A DNA stretch of 64,000 bases from positions 372,001-436,000 of the forward strand of contig BPJP01000004.1 of assembly GCA_026004675.1 (NCBI GenBank), in the 5' to 3' direction. Each line of letters starts with the position of its first letter. The first letter of the stretch is position 1. Origin of the DNA: Gemmatales bacterium. GTDB lineage: Bacteria > Planctomycetota > Planctomycetia > Gemmatales > Gemmataceae. The translations under genes were made by a program, and so were the position numbers. The notes under the pieces are model-generated. The model was given only the letters and a program-made list of their open reading frames with translations, was not told where the DNA came from and made no database searches. Shown piece after piece: positions 8,352-17,762 of this stretch.

Positions 8352-9842
8352 GTGATATGGACAGATGCGCAAGGAACGCAATCCGCCCCCGCCAACCAGG
8401 GATGGGCTATGTGGACGTCGTTTTGTCGCTGCGAATGGAAACTCGGCCTGGTCGTCGTCGCGTGTGCCGCGGCGCTGGTCCTTGTCAGCATCCGCCCGAC
8501 TGCCGGCGGCTGGAACGACGGTTCACGCCTGGCCACGGTTGAAGCTCTGGTCGATTACCACACGCTGGCGATCGACCGGTCCATTTTTGTCGACGTCCCG
8601 CCATCAGCAAACCCCTACCGACCAGATGAGCCGATGCTGCGAAAGTTCGGCACAGCGGATAAACTCTTCATCGACGGTCATTTCTACTCCGACAAATCGC
8701 CCGTGCCCGCTTTGTACTTGGCGGGCGTCTACCAGGCATGGCAATGGTTGGGCGGCCCGACGGCCAGACACGATCCCCGGTCGTTCGTGTGGCTGATGAC
8801 TTTATGTTCGTCTGGGCTGGCTTTTGTCGTCGGCGTCTGGTGCATCTTTCGCATCGGTTATCCGCTCCAGCTTGTCCCGTTTGCCCGACTCGGCTTAGCG
8901 GCCAGTTTCGCTCTGGGCACCGTCGCACTGACTTATTCGCAAAACGTCAACAATCACATTCTTTTGCTCGGCGTGGCTTCGGCATTGTTTTTGTCCATAG
9001 CCTGGTACGCATCCAAAGGCCCGAATCACGTCTCCCTTTGGCGCGTTGGTTGGATCGGACTGCTGTCGGGCATCGGCTATTCCATCGACTTGGGTGCGGG
9101 GCCGGTACTTTTGCTGGCAGTGGGCTTTTGGCTGTTGTACCGAAGCCGAAATCTGACGGCAGTCGTCGTTTTTTCGCTGGCTGCCTTTCCCCCTGTCGCA
9201 CTGCATCACGCCGTCAACTACGCTGTCGGTGGCACGATCATCCCGGCCAATGCGGTGCCCGATTATTTCGCCTGGCCCGGTTGCCCCTTCAACAAGCAAA
9301 ACATGACTGGGACGTGGAACCACACGATGGGGCACTTCGTTGTCTATTCCCTGGCGTTGTTGTTTGGCAAGCGCGGCTTCATCGGCCACAATCTGCCATT
9401 ATTCTTGCTCATTCCTGCATCGTGGCATTTTTGCCGACAACGTTCGCGCCTCGCACCCGAAATCCTCTGCGCCCTGGCATGGTGTGCCGGCACGTGGCTG
9501 ATTTATGCGGTCAATTCGACAAACTATTCTGGCCAGTGCCTGACGGTCCGTTGGTTCGTGCCGTTGCTTGCTCCTTCGTTTTTCATTGTCGCTGTTTTCC
9601 TGCAAGATCGGCCCGAGTATCTTTCCGATCTTTTGCTGCTTAGCGGCTGGGGAGCCATCCTTTCCGCTTTGGCCTGGTTTCACGGGCCGTGGATCAAACA
9701 CATGGTCCCCCTCTTTTGGCCGATCCAGGCAGCCTGTTTAATCAGTTGGTGTATCGCCCGGCGGCGCTGGCAGCAGCTAACGCGATCTGAAAAGAGCCAA
9801 GCCAAAGCCGGCGGCGTTGCTAATCCCCTGCGGGCGGCCTGA
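8352..9842 (+). CDS. Polytopic membrane protein, possible GT-C-fold glycosyltransferase
   Basis: A 496-residue protein with about ten hydrophobic segments. After the first helix comes a long loop with NDGSRLATVEALVDYHTLAIDRS and DGHFYSDKSPVPALYLAG. This arrangement (acidic residue in the first large loop, then a DKSP motif) recalls membrane glycosyltransferases, but no family can be assigned with certainty. The C-terminal ~25 residues are basic and cytoplasmic. The start could also be the ATG at 8409, which would remove a 19-residue non-hydrophobic lead (MWTSFCRCEWKLGLVVV). Confidence 0.75.
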   Translation: MIWTDAQGTQSAPANQGWAMWTSFCRCEWKLGLVVVACAAALVLVSIRPTAGGWNDGSRLATVEALVDYHTLAIDRSIFVDVPPSANPYRPDEPMLRKFGTADKLFIDGHFYSDKSPVPALYLAGVYQAWQWLGGPTARHDPRSFVWLMTLCSSGLAFVVGVWCIFRIGYPLQLVPFARLGLAASFALGTVALTYSQNVNNHILLLGVASALFLSIAWYASKGPNHVSLWRVGWIGLLSGIGYSIDLGAGPVLLLAVGFWLLYRSRNLTAVVVFSLAAFPPVALHHAVNYAVGGTIIPANAVPDYFAWPGCPFNKQNMTGTWNHTMGHFVVYSLALLFGKRGFIGHNLPLFLLIPASWHFCRQRSRLAPEILCALAWCAGTWLIYAVNSTNYSGQCLTVRWFVPLLAPSFFIVAVFLQDRPEYLSDLLLLSGWGAILSALAWFHGPWIKHMVPLFWPIQAACLISWCIARRRWQQLTRSEKSQAKAGGVANPLRAA

Positions 9843-10051
9843 GCGATCTCGCCGTCGGGCATCCGAAAACACCGGGCAACCTCGTACTTCGTCCTGCCAG
9901 CCAATGACCATTTCTCACAAATCGCATTCTCTCGGTGGACGATTTCATTCATCGCCGAAGTTTTGGTTGCCTTTCCTGCGCCGACGGTGTTGTAATACCA
10001 GTTGACGATATGAGGAACGAGCCAGTTGGTGCATTGAACAAGAGGCACACC

Positions 10052-10483
10052 ATGAACGACTTTCTGGCCAACTACGACAGTGAGTTAATGATTCTTGTAT
10101 TGACCTCGCTGGTATTGGGAACGCTCTTGATCCTTGTGCCACAGCTGTTGCGGGCACAAGCGCGCTTCCGCGAAATGCTTCACATAGAACATCTCAAAGC
10201 GCTGGATTTGGGGCAGCCTCTCCCGCCAGTCGATGAGCGTTCGCGCTATGCGGGGCGGACGGCGTCGTTGGTGCCAATGGTTGTCGTCTGTGCCGCCGCC
10301 ACGGTGACCTGTTTTTTGGTGGCGTTCAAGTCCGAATACACGTTTTCCGTGTCGATGGCGGTCTGGAGCGTGGCCGGTTTGATCAGTCTGGCGGCCATCA
10401 CCGGGGGCGTCGCCTTGATGGGCCGCCTCGCTCAACTCGATTCTGGAGAACACTTCGAAGAAGAGCTGGCCCAAAACGATTGA
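10052..10483 (+). CDS. Small three-helix membrane protein, unknown function
   Basis: A 143-residue product with hydrophobic segments at about residues 11-31, 75-95 and 103-123. The ATG at 10052 has AGAGG in front; the frame is open from a GTG at 9935, but that extension is not hydrophobic and has no ribosome-binding site. The loop after the first helix (ARFREMLHIEHLKALDLGQPLPPVDERSRYAG) is cytoplasmic in style and recalls planctomycete proteins of unknown function. The following DUF1801 gene starts nine bases after the stop, suggesting cotranscription. Confidence 0.72.
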   Translation: MNDFLANYDSELMILVLTSLVLGTLLILVPQLLRAQARFREMLHIEHLKALDLGQPLPPVDERSRYAGRTASLVPMVVVCAAATVTCFLVAFKSEYTFSVSMAVWSVAGLISLAAITGGVALMGRLAQLDSGEHFEEELAQND

Positions 10484-10491
10484 GACAAACT

Positions 10492-11007
10492 ATGTACAGC
10501 AAAGCAGCGACCGTGGACGAGTATCTTGCCGAATTGCCCGAAGAGCGCCGAGCCGTCATACAGGCCATCCGCAACGTTATCCGCAAGCATCTTCCCAAGG
10601 GCTACGAAGAAGGGATGCAATACGGGATGATCGGCTACTACGTACCTCATGGCATTTACCCCGACGGCTACCATTGCGATCCCAAGCAGCCTCTTCCTTT
10701 CGCAGGTCTCGCAGCACAAAAAAACCACTTCGCCATCTACTTGATGTTTCTTTATGCCAATCCTGAACAACTCGCCTGGTTCCAGAAAGAATGGGCCAAA
10801 ACCGGCAAAAAACTCGATATGGGCAAATCGTGCGTCCGCGTCAAAAACCTCGACGACGTACCTTTGAACGTGATCGGCCAGGCCATCAGGCGCGTGCCAG
10901 TCAAGAAGTACATCGAGCACTACGAAACGACGATGCGGCGAAGCCCGGCACGCGATTCGACAAAAAGGACACGCAAGGCGTCGTCCGCACGCAGCAAAAG
11001 AACGTAG
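10492..11007 (+). CDS. DUF1801 domain protein
   Basis: Residues 5-145 match the DUF1801/YdhG-like fold (VDEYLAELPEERRAVIQAIRNVIRKHLPKGYEEGMQYGMIGYYVP, then KNHFAIYLMFL and MGKSCVRVKNLDDVPLNVIGQAI). Members are small cytoplasmic proteins, some linked to iron handling, but the biochemical role is not settled. The C-terminal 20 residues are a basic Ser/Arg/Lys tail. The ATG at 10492 is chosen; an in-frame TTG at 10480 overlaps the previous gene. Confidence 0.85.
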   Translation: MYSKAATVDEYLAELPEERRAVIQAIRNVIRKHLPKGYEEGMQYGMIGYYVPHGIYPDGYHCDPKQPLPFAGLAAQKNHFAIYLMFLYANPEQLAWFQKEWAKTGKKLDMGKSCVRVKNLDDVPLNVIGQAIRRVPVKKYIEHYETTMRRSPARDSTKRTRKASSARSKRT

Positions 11008-11068
11008 CCAGCCGAAGGACCGCCGAATTCGGCATTGGATAACCGCAGGCATCAAATCGAGGAGAGCC

Positions 11069-13009
11069 ATGTTCCGAACCAAGCTCGTCATCTTTCTGCT
11101 TCTCCACTTGCCTTCAGCCGTTGCCGCTCAAGTCGAAATCGCCAAACACTTGCAACGCGAGATCATCGCTGCGAGACAGACCCTCGAGGAAACGGAACGC
11201 TTCTGTGCGACGCGAGTTCCGCGCCTTCCGAAAGTGACATCCGCCGAACAATGGCAACAGATCGCCGATCGGCTTCGGCAACGGGTTCTGGACGAAGTCG
11301 TCTTTCGTGGCAAGGCGGCCGAATGGCGCACTGCGAAAACGAAAGTGGAATGGCTCGAGGAGATTCCCGCCGGTCCGGGTTATCGCATCAAGAAAGTCCG
11401 ATACGAAGCCCTGCCTGGTTTATGGATTCCAGCCCTGCTTTACGAGCCGCAAAAACTCGAAGGAAAAGTCCCCGTTTACCTTGCCGTCAACGGCCATGAT
11501 CGCAACGGCAAGGCCGCTCCGTATAAACAAATCCGCTGCATCAATCTCGCCAAACGGGGCGTCATTACGCTCAATGTCGAATGGCTCGGCATGGGGCAGC
11601 TCAACACGGACAACTATCTCCATTATCGCATGAATCAACTCGATTTGTGCGGCACCAGCGGGCTGGCGCCTTTCTATCTCGCCATGAAACGAGGACTCGA
11701 CCTCTTGCTGCAACACAAACATGCCGATCCGGAACGTGTGGCCGTCAGCGGTCTGTCCGGCGGCGGTTGGCAGACCATCTTCATCAGCTCGCTCGACACC
11801 CGCGTGACCCTGTGCAACCCGGTCGCAGGCTATTCGAGCTACCTGACGCGCATTCGCCACCACAAGGACCTTGGCGACTCGGAGCAAACGCCATGCGATC
11901 TCGCCACCATTGTCGATTACACGCACTTGACCGCGATGATGGCGCCTCGCGCTACTCTCCTCACCTACAACATCAAGGACAATTGCTGTTTCGAATCAGG
12001 TTACGCCCTGCCGCCTCTTGTCGCAGCCGCCAGACCGGTTTTTCGGCTCTTCAGCAAGGAGAAAAACCTTCGCACCCATGTCAACGTCGATCCGGGAACC
12101 CACAACTATGAACTCGACAACAGGCAGCAGTTCTACCGCCTGATCGGCGATCATTTCTTCCCCGGACAGAAGGACTATTCATTCGAAGAGATACCATCGG
12201 CTGGCGAACTCAAAACGGCTCAACGATTGACCGTGGCGTTACCGAAAAAGAATGCGGATTTCCACACCCTTGCTCTTGCCCTGGCCCAATCGCTGCCTCG
12301 CACGCTCCCCCTTCCGAAAACAGAAGACGAACGAGCAGCCTGGCAGAAAACGCAACGCAGGCGACTCGTCGAGCTTGTCAAACTCAAGGCGTATCCCATC
12401 CATGCCGAGATGGTCGGCGAGAAAGAAATTGCCGGAGGCAAAATCCAGTTTTGGAAGCTCCAACTTGGAAAAGACTGGACGGTTCCCGCAGTCGAGTTTT
12501 CTGCGGGCAAAGCCACAGAAACGGTCATGATGATCGCCGACCTGGGCCGAAAAAGCCTCGCGGACGAAGTGAAGAAAAGTTGGACAGCCGGCCGGCGCGT
12601 TCTCGTTGTCGATCCGTTTTATTTCGGCGAATGCAGGATCGCTTCGAGAGACTTTTTGTTCGCTTTGCTCGTCTCTTGCGTTGGTGAAAGACCGCTCGGC
12701 ATCCAGGCTGGACAAGTCAACGCGATTGCGAATTGGGCTCGAAAAAAGAACAAACACCACAAGGTCACGCTGTCGGCGTACGGGCCGCGGACCAGCCTGA
12801 TAGCACTGGTCGCTGCCGCCGCCGACGCCAACGCGATTGCCGCCGTCGAATTGCACGGAGCGCTCGGCAGCCTCAAAGAAGTCATTCAGCAGAATCGCAG
12901 CGTCCGCGAGATGCCGGAGATGTTCTGCTTCGGCCTGCTGGCATCGTTCGACGTTGCGCAGTTGACCGCTTTATGCCAACCCCGCCCAGTCACAGTCGTA
13001 AAAGAGTAG
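11069..13009 (+). CDS. Secreted alpha/beta hydrolase (acetyl-xylan-esterase-like), 646 aa
   Basis: Begins with a signal peptide (MFRTKLVIFLLLHLPSAVAAQ). The first half is an alpha/beta-hydrolase domain: YLAVNGHDRNGKA (oxyanion strand region), VITLNVEWLGMGQ, and the nucleophile elbow GLSGGGWQT with Ser230. The likely catalytic His lies in DPGTHNYELDN. This half resembles carbohydrate esterases that deacetylate plant polysaccharides. The second half (from ~residue 385) has hydrolase-like strands (VMMIADLGRKSLADEVK, ILVVDPFYFGE-like RVLVVDPFYF) but no clear nucleophile, so it may be a degenerate second domain. The substrate is unknown. Expected location is the periplasm or outside. Confidence 0.82.
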   Translation: MFRTKLVIFLLLHLPSAVAAQVEIAKHLQREIIAARQTLEETERFCATRVPRLPKVTSAEQWQQIADRLRQRVLDEVVFRGKAAEWRTAKTKVEWLEEIPAGPGYRIKKVRYEALPGLWIPALLYEPQKLEGKVPVYLAVNGHDRNGKAAPYKQIRCINLAKRGVITLNVEWLGMGQLNTDNYLHYRMNQLDLCGTSGLAPFYLAMKRGLDLLLQHKHADPERVAVSGLSGGGWQTIFISSLDTRVTLCNPVAGYSSYLTRIRHHKDLGDSEQTPCDLATIVDYTHLTAMMAPRATLLTYNIKDNCCFESGYALPPLVAAARPVFRLFSKEKNLRTHVNVDPGTHNYELDNRQQFYRLIGDHFFPGQKDYSFEEIPSAGELKTAQRLTVALPKKNADFHTLALALAQSLPRTLPLPKTEDERAAWQKTQRRRLVELVKLKAYPIHAEMVGEKEIAGGKIQFWKLQLGKDWTVPAVEFSAGKATETVMMIADLGRKSLADEVKKSWTAGRRVLVVDPFYFGECRIASRDFLFALLVSCVGERPLGIQAGQVNAIANWARKKNKHHKVTLSAYGPRTSLIALVAAAADANAIAAVELHGALGSLKEVIQQNRSVREMPEMFCFGLLASFDVAQLTALCQPRPVTVVKE

Positions 13010-13127
13010 CTATCGAATCGCATGGTCGCGTCGGTTCGATCCGGCCTTGACGGTAACACGTCAATATGGCATTTACCGTTTCCCCATTTTGCCGGAAAGT
13101 TTGTTGGCAAGGCGGAAAAGAGGAAAG

Positions 13128-14075
13128 ATGCACGAGCGCGTTCCACTTTCACAACAAGTGCAAAAGGTAACGGCATTCGGATTGTGGGTCTCGCTGATGA
13201 TGGGATGCGGCACCACCCGCTTGACCGACACGCAACGGACGGCAACTGAGCAACTATTGATTTCCAATGCGATCGATCAGGCCGTCGACCAATTGGATTT
13301 TCAGGCACTCCAGGACAAAGACGTCTACTTCGATCCGCAGTATCTTGAGAATGCAGTGGATCGGGGCTATTTGGTCAGTTCTTTGCGCCAACATCTGTTG
13401 GCGCACGGTTGCCGACTGAAGGAAAAAAGGGAAGACGCCACTTTTGTTGTGGAGGCGCGGACTGGGGGAATTGGCACCGACCGTAGTTCTTTGTTGATAG
13501 GTGTGCCGCAAATGACGGTTCCGTCCATCATGCCCGGCCAGCCTTCGCACATACCGGAAATTCCGCTGGCCAAAAGGACGAATCAGAAGGGAGCGGCCAA
13601 GATTGCCGTCTTCGCCTACAATCGGCTTACCGGCAGGCCAGTGTGGCAAAGCGGCACCCTGGAAGCGGTCAGCACGGCCCGCGACCTCTGGTTGTTTGGT
13701 GCGGGACCGTTTCGCGGCGGCACGATTCGCAAGCGGACCGAATTCGCTGGCTTGTCGCTGGCGGGGTTGTTTGGCGCGAAGAAAGACAAGAAAAAACACG
13801 ACACGCGCATTTCCCTGACCGAACCTGCCGTCTGGCCCGATGCCTTGATCGAAGACGACGAACCGTTCAGCGCTCTTTTGGGAGCACCCGGTACCAGGCA
13901 TCCTCTCGCTCTGGGGCAACTGATTCAGGCACACTTGCGCGAAACCTCATCGAAGAAAGGTGCCGATGTCGAGAAACCATTCGCTTCCCCTCCTGTCACC
14001 CTCAATCGCGGCGGCGTGGCAGAGACGGAACCTCCGACCGTGATGCAGTCAGGTCTCGGCTCCCCCGAAAGATAA
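13128..14075 (+). CDS. DUF6655-type planctomycete lipoprotein
   Basis: The start at 13128 follows GAGGAAAG and gives a product whose hydrophobic stretch ends in a lipobox LMMGC, with the lipidated cysteine at residue 27, followed by GTTRLTDTQRTATEQLLISNAIDQAV. That sequence, together with GCRLKEKREDATFVVEARTGGIGTDRSSLLIG and a GAAKIAVFAYNRLTGRPVWQSG segment, matches planctomycete lipoproteins of the DUF6655 kind. The body is predicted to be periplasmic. The function is unknown. It is preceded by 118 bases with no gene. Confidence 0.75.
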   Translation: MHERVPLSQQVQKVTAFGLWVSLMMGCGTTRLTDTQRTATEQLLISNAIDQAVDQLDFQALQDKDVYFDPQYLENAVDRGYLVSSLRQHLLAHGCRLKEKREDATFVVEARTGGIGTDRSSLLIGVPQMTVPSIMPGQPSHIPEIPLAKRTNQKGAAKIAVFAYNRLTGRPVWQSGTLEAVSTARDLWLFGAGPFRGGTIRKRTEFAGLSLAGLFGAKKDKKKHDTRISLTEPAVWPDALIEDDEPFSALLGAPGTRHPLALGQLIQAHLRETSSKKGADVEKPFASPPVTLNRGGVAETEPPTVMQSGLGSPER

Positions 14076-14312
14076 ACCGCTGTCATTTTAGCCAGTTTTG
14101 TGAGATAACCGGAAATAGCGGAACCTTTCCGCTGAGGAGTGCGTCGAAAAAGCAGGAGGAGTGTGCGCGATAAGAGCTGCCGCCGAAAAAAATCTGGTAA
14201 TCTGCAGAGCCGGTGGTACAATCGAGTGATCGCAGGTGCTATCCAACATCAAAAGTGCTCCAGTCTTTCGACGGGTATTCGAGGCTCCATTTGCAAGAAA
14301 GGACGTGCCCCT

Positions 14313-14837
14313 ATGAGAACGATCAAACTGCTCGTACCGGGATTCGTCGTCTTGGCATTCGCATTGGGTGTATACGCGGTTCCCAAGGCAACGGATGTGC
14401 CGCGGCTGGTGAAGCGACTGAAGGAAGGCGATGCAAAGACTCGGGAAGCGGCGGCAAAGGAATTGGGACGAATCGGTATGATCAAGGTCTCGTTCGTCAA
14501 AGCCGCGATACCCGCCCTCTTGGAAGCGGCCAAGGATAAAGACGATAACGTTCGCATGGCAGCGTTGACCGCTTTGGGCCAGGTGAATCCTCCCGCTGAC
14601 AAAATGGTACCTGTCTTGATTGACGGCCTCCGTTCGCCGAACGATCGCGTCAAGGCAGCAGCCGCAACTGGCCTCGGCTATTTCGGACCGCGTGCTCGAA
14701 AGGAAGCGGAAGAAGCTGTCAAGGAACTCATGAAACTCGATGCCGAACTCCGGGCTCTCGATAAAGACGCCCAGAAAAAACGCCGCAACCTGATCCGTGC
14801 GGTCCGCGATAGCCTGAATGCCATTCGGAAACGTTAA
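14313..14837 (+). CDS. Exported HEAT-repeat protein
   Basis: A 174-residue product with a signal peptide (RTIKLLVPGFVVLAFALGVYA) followed by three HEAT-like helical pairs (VPRLVKRLKEGDAKTREAAAKELGRIG; IPALLEAAKDKDDNVRMAALTALGQV; VPVLIDGLRSPNDRVKAAAATGLGYFG) and a lysine/arginine-rich helix. Such solenoids are protein-binding scaffolds. The start is set by AAGAAAGGA upstream of 14313; an earlier in-frame codon at 14139 has neither a signal nor a ribosome-binding site. A strong terminator follows the stop. About 235 bases upstream hold no other gene. Confidence 0.82.
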   Translation: MRTIKLLVPGFVVLAFALGVYAVPKATDVPRLVKRLKEGDAKTREAAAKELGRIGMIKVSFVKAAIPALLEAAKDKDDNVRMAALTALGQVNPPADKMVPVLIDGLRSPNDRVKAAAATGLGYFGPRARKEAEEAVKELMKLDAELRALDKDAQKKRRNLIRAVRDSLNAIRKR

Positions 14838-14868
14838 AAACAATAAAATTCAACGCACTTCAAAAAGC

Positions 14869-14893
14869 AAGGCCCTCCCGGAAGGAGGGCCTT
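14869..14893. terminator. Rho-independent terminator, possibly bidirectional
   Basis: A perfect 10-base stem (AAGGCCCTCC paired with GGAGGGCCTT) closes a five-base loop, 32 bases after the stop of the HEAT gene. The end of the minus-strand WD40 gene lies 80 bases to the right, so the hairpin could serve both converging transcription units. The T-tract is weak (CTTCTTCATT). Confidence 0.8.
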
Positions 14894-14972
14894 CTTCATT
14901 GTTTGCCAGCCATGTTTTGAGAGGCTACGCCTTGGTAACAGCGAGCTCTCGTTCCCAGCTTCTGCCGAGATT

Positions 14973-17762
14973 TTATGGCCTGTTTCCCATCGTTTTTTCC
15001 CGCAGCTGGCAATAGATCGCGGCTTCATAGCCGATGGGCGTTTTCGTCGTCGCCAGCTTTTGCAAGTAGGAATCGGCGTGGGCATGGGCCAAGGCTTCGA
15101 CGGCACGCAGCCGGCGCCGTTCCGACGCCGAACGTGGTTGGCTTGTTATCGTGGCAAGAAGCTCCCTGCCGCGTTTGGTTAATTCATTGCTCTTGCTATT
15201 ACGTAAAGCCGCACGAAGCGCCCCTTCCGCCTGGCGTCCACACTTCGCTAGCTGTTGCTGGGCGGCTTCACGTTTGGCAAACGATGGATCGTCGAGTGCT
15301 TCAACCAACGACTGGATCCGCTTGCCCTGGGCGACCTGCTCAGCGGTTGGTTTCAGCCTGGCATAGAGAAAGTCTGCAGCTTTTGGACCCGCTGCAGCCA
15401 GGGCACACATGGCGGCAAAGGCTTTGCCAGCATCCTCGTCCGCGAGAACCTGCCACAGCTCGGCGAAGCGATCCGATCCGGGCCTGTCGCCTGTGTGCTT
15501 ATAGGGATTCCAAAGAAGAATCGTCGAATCGCAGCTGCCACTGGCAAGTGTGCCGTCGGGCGCAAACGCGAGGGCACAGACTACGTCCCTGTCGGTAAGA
15601 CGTCGGCGTTCTTTGCCTGTTGCCGCCTCCCAAAGCACGACGTTGTTGCCGGACGCGGTCGCAACCAACGCTCCATCCGGCGAGATGGCCAACGGCACAA
15701 AACGACACTTGGGACATCGGTCAGGAGAGAATCTTGCAGGAAATTCGCCAGATGACTCATGAACTTGCCAATGACGAACCCATTTCTGCGCGACAATGTC
15801 CCAAACGGAGATAAACCCAGGCAGGCGGTCGTTCACGGTGCGAACCTCATAGCAGAAGAGATACCGGCCATCGGGGCTGAAGACGACCTTGTGCAGCCTC
15901 CCTCCGCTTGAGGTAATCAACTTCGGTGTCCCACACTTGCGCGGCGCCACCCAGATCAACAGATCGTCGGCTTTTTCGATTCGGTCGGCTCTGATCTCGA
16001 CATCGATCGGCGTAACGTTGCCAAGTTGCAGTTTCACTGGATTTTTCCTGTTGATTCCGTTGATGTTGAAGACCAGCGGAGCGTTGGAGACTTTGGCGCC
16101 GTTGACTTTGAGGCGCACGTTGTTCAAGATCAAGTCGGGAACTTCGTTCTTGTCGGCTATTTTCCACGTCAGTCGGACTTCCTTTGGTTTTTGCGGCTTG
16201 AAACTGGTATCAAATAGATAGAGTTTTTGATCACCGCAGGCCAAGGCCACCGTTTTGCTGTCGGGCGCGAACGAGGCCCCTTCCACAATGGCGTCAAAGC
16301 CGCCGCCCGGGAGTTCGTCGGCGAAGAACTGGCCGCCGTCTTCGGATCCGAGGCTAGCGTTCCAGACATGAAACTTGCCGTTCGGCGAAATCGCCACGGC
16401 TCCGGGGAACATGGGAACATAATCATCGTCGCGGAACTGCACGGTCTGATTGCCGGGTTTTACGTCGAACACGCCATACGACGCAGTTGTGAAAACGCTT
16501 TTGCCGTCGGGCGTCAGCTGTGCGCCCCAAACCACGACATCACGATCGTCCAGCTTTGATGGAAACTGGAGCATGCCGAATTGCCGACCCGTCTTTATGT
16601 CCCAAAACACGACGCGGTCCCCGCCGGCCGACGCCGCGATCTTGCCGTCGGCGCTAAAGGAAATGTCGTTGACGTAGCCATCGTGTCCGGGGGGCCGGAT
16701 GCGCTTGCCGGTTGCAATGTCCCACAAACGCAGGAAGCGCCCGTCGGCATCGGCGACCATCGTGCATTTGCGGTTTACGGCGCAGGCGGTAACGTCGCGA
16801 TATTGCCGGTCTTCATCAAATCGTCGCACGCGTCGAACTTCAACCTCTTTGCCCAGAGGAGAGTCCGACTTCTTGATTTTGAAGCGAAAAATGCCAAAGG
16901 ACGAGCCGGCAGCGAAGAAATGTTTGCCGTCGGGCATGAGGGCGATCACATCGCAATACCCGTCGCCCACCTCCGCAAATCCAAAATCGGCTACGAGTTT
17001 TCCCGTTCTTGGGTTGACGAAGAAGGGCGTTCCGCTGCGCAATGCGATCAGCGTTTTGCCGTCGCCCGAAAAAATCAAGGTATCGGCGAGCACGTCCTGG
17101 CCTTTCGTATCAGCAATTTTTCGCCCACTTGCTACATCCCAGCATGAAATCGTCCCATCTCCCTCCTCCATCGCCAGCAGTTTTCCGTCTGGAGAGAATG
17201 CGAGCGCCCTAAATGCAATCCGTTTCTTCGGTCCAATGACGCGCACCGTTTTTCCGGTCATCGAGTCAATGAGCTTGACGTTATGTCCGGCCAAGGCCAG
17301 GTACTTTGCTTCCGGTGAGAAGCGCAGGATGGGCCATTTGCCCACCACATCGACCGCAAACATTTCCTTGGCTGTCTGCAAATTCCACACAATGACGCGC
17401 CCTGTCTTCGAGAGGGAGGCGAGCAACTTTCCATCATGCGAACTGTCGATCTTGCGAATGACATCCTTGTGTCCCGTCAAAGTGGCGCAATGGTTTCCCG
17501 TAGCAGATTCCCAAATGTAGATTGCATTGCCGCTGGCACTGGCAACCCGAGCGCCATCGCCGACAAAAGTAACAGCAGTGATTTCTCCGGGATGGACGAA
17601 GCGAGAGGCACCGAGTCGGCGCACGGCGCAAGCCGGAAGCTCAACACCGTTACGCCGGCCTTTCGCCAATCCGTCTTCACTATGCGCGGCTCCCACCGAA
17701 AAACAGAGTATCCACATCGAGAGGACAAGGCGTATAGGATTGGCAATCATTCGATGCTCCAA
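14973..17762 (-). CDS. WD40-1: secreted WD40 beta-propeller protein with HEAT-like tail
   Basis: A 929-residue protein with a signal peptide (ATG at 17762 or 17750; IRLVLSMWILCFSVGAAHS). At least eight WD40 blades are visible, each with a phrase like FSPDGKLLA...VWD (for example HPGEITAVTFVGDGARVAS; GHDGYVNDISFSADGKIAAS). Between blades, at about residues 520-600, sits a non-WD40 insert (LTWKIADKNEVP...NVTPIDVEIRADRIEK) that looks Ig-like. The last ~160 residues form a helical segment (SLVEALDDPSFAKREAAQQQL...RAVEALAHAHADSYLQKLA) found at the end of many planctomycete WD40 proteins. Its start overlaps the end of SP1 by 4-16 bases, implying translational coupling. Propellers of this kind are protein-binding scaffolds; the partner is unknown. 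Confidence 0.88.
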   Translation of the reverse strand: MEHRMIANPIRLVLSMWILCFSVGAAHSEDGLAKGRRNGVELPACAVRRLGASRFVHPGEITAVTFVGDGARVASASGNAIYIWESATGNHCATLTGHKDVIRKIDSSHDGKLLASLSKTGRVIVWNLQTAKEMFAVDVVGKWPILRFSPEAKYLALAGHNVKLIDSMTGKTVRVIGPKKRIAFRALAFSPDGKLLAMEEGDGTISCWDVASGRKIADTKGQDVLADTLIFSGDGKTLIALRSGTPFFVNPRTGKLVADFGFAEVGDGYCDVIALMPDGKHFFAAGSSFGIFRFKIKKSDSPLGKEVEVRRVRRFDEDRQYRDVTACAVNRKCTMVADADGRFLRLWDIATGKRIRPPGHDGYVNDISFSADGKIAASAGGDRVVFWDIKTGRQFGMLQFPSKLDDRDVVVWGAQLTPDGKSVFTTASYGVFDVKPGNQTVQFRDDDYVPMFPGAVAISPNGKFHVWNASLGSEDGGQFFADELPGGGFDAIVEGASFAPDSKTVALACGDQKLYLFDTSFKPQKPKEVRLTWKIADKNEVPDLILNNVRLKVNGAKVSNAPLVFNINGINRKNPVKLQLGNVTPIDVEIRADRIEKADDLLIWVAPRKCGTPKLITSSGGRLHKVVFSPDGRYLFCYEVRTVNDRLPGFISVWDIVAQKWVRHWQVHESSGEFPARFSPDRCPKCRFVPLAISPDGALVATASGNNVVLWEAATGKERRRLTDRDVVCALAFAPDGTLASGSCDSTILLWNPYKHTGDRPGSDRFAELWQVLADEDAGKAFAAMCALAAAGPKAADFLYARLKPTAEQVAQGKRIQSLVEALDDPSFAKREAAQQQLAKCGRQAEGALRAALRNSKSNELTKRGRELLATITSQPRSASERRRLRAVEALAHAHADSYLQKLATTKTPIGYEAAIYCQLREKTMGNRP

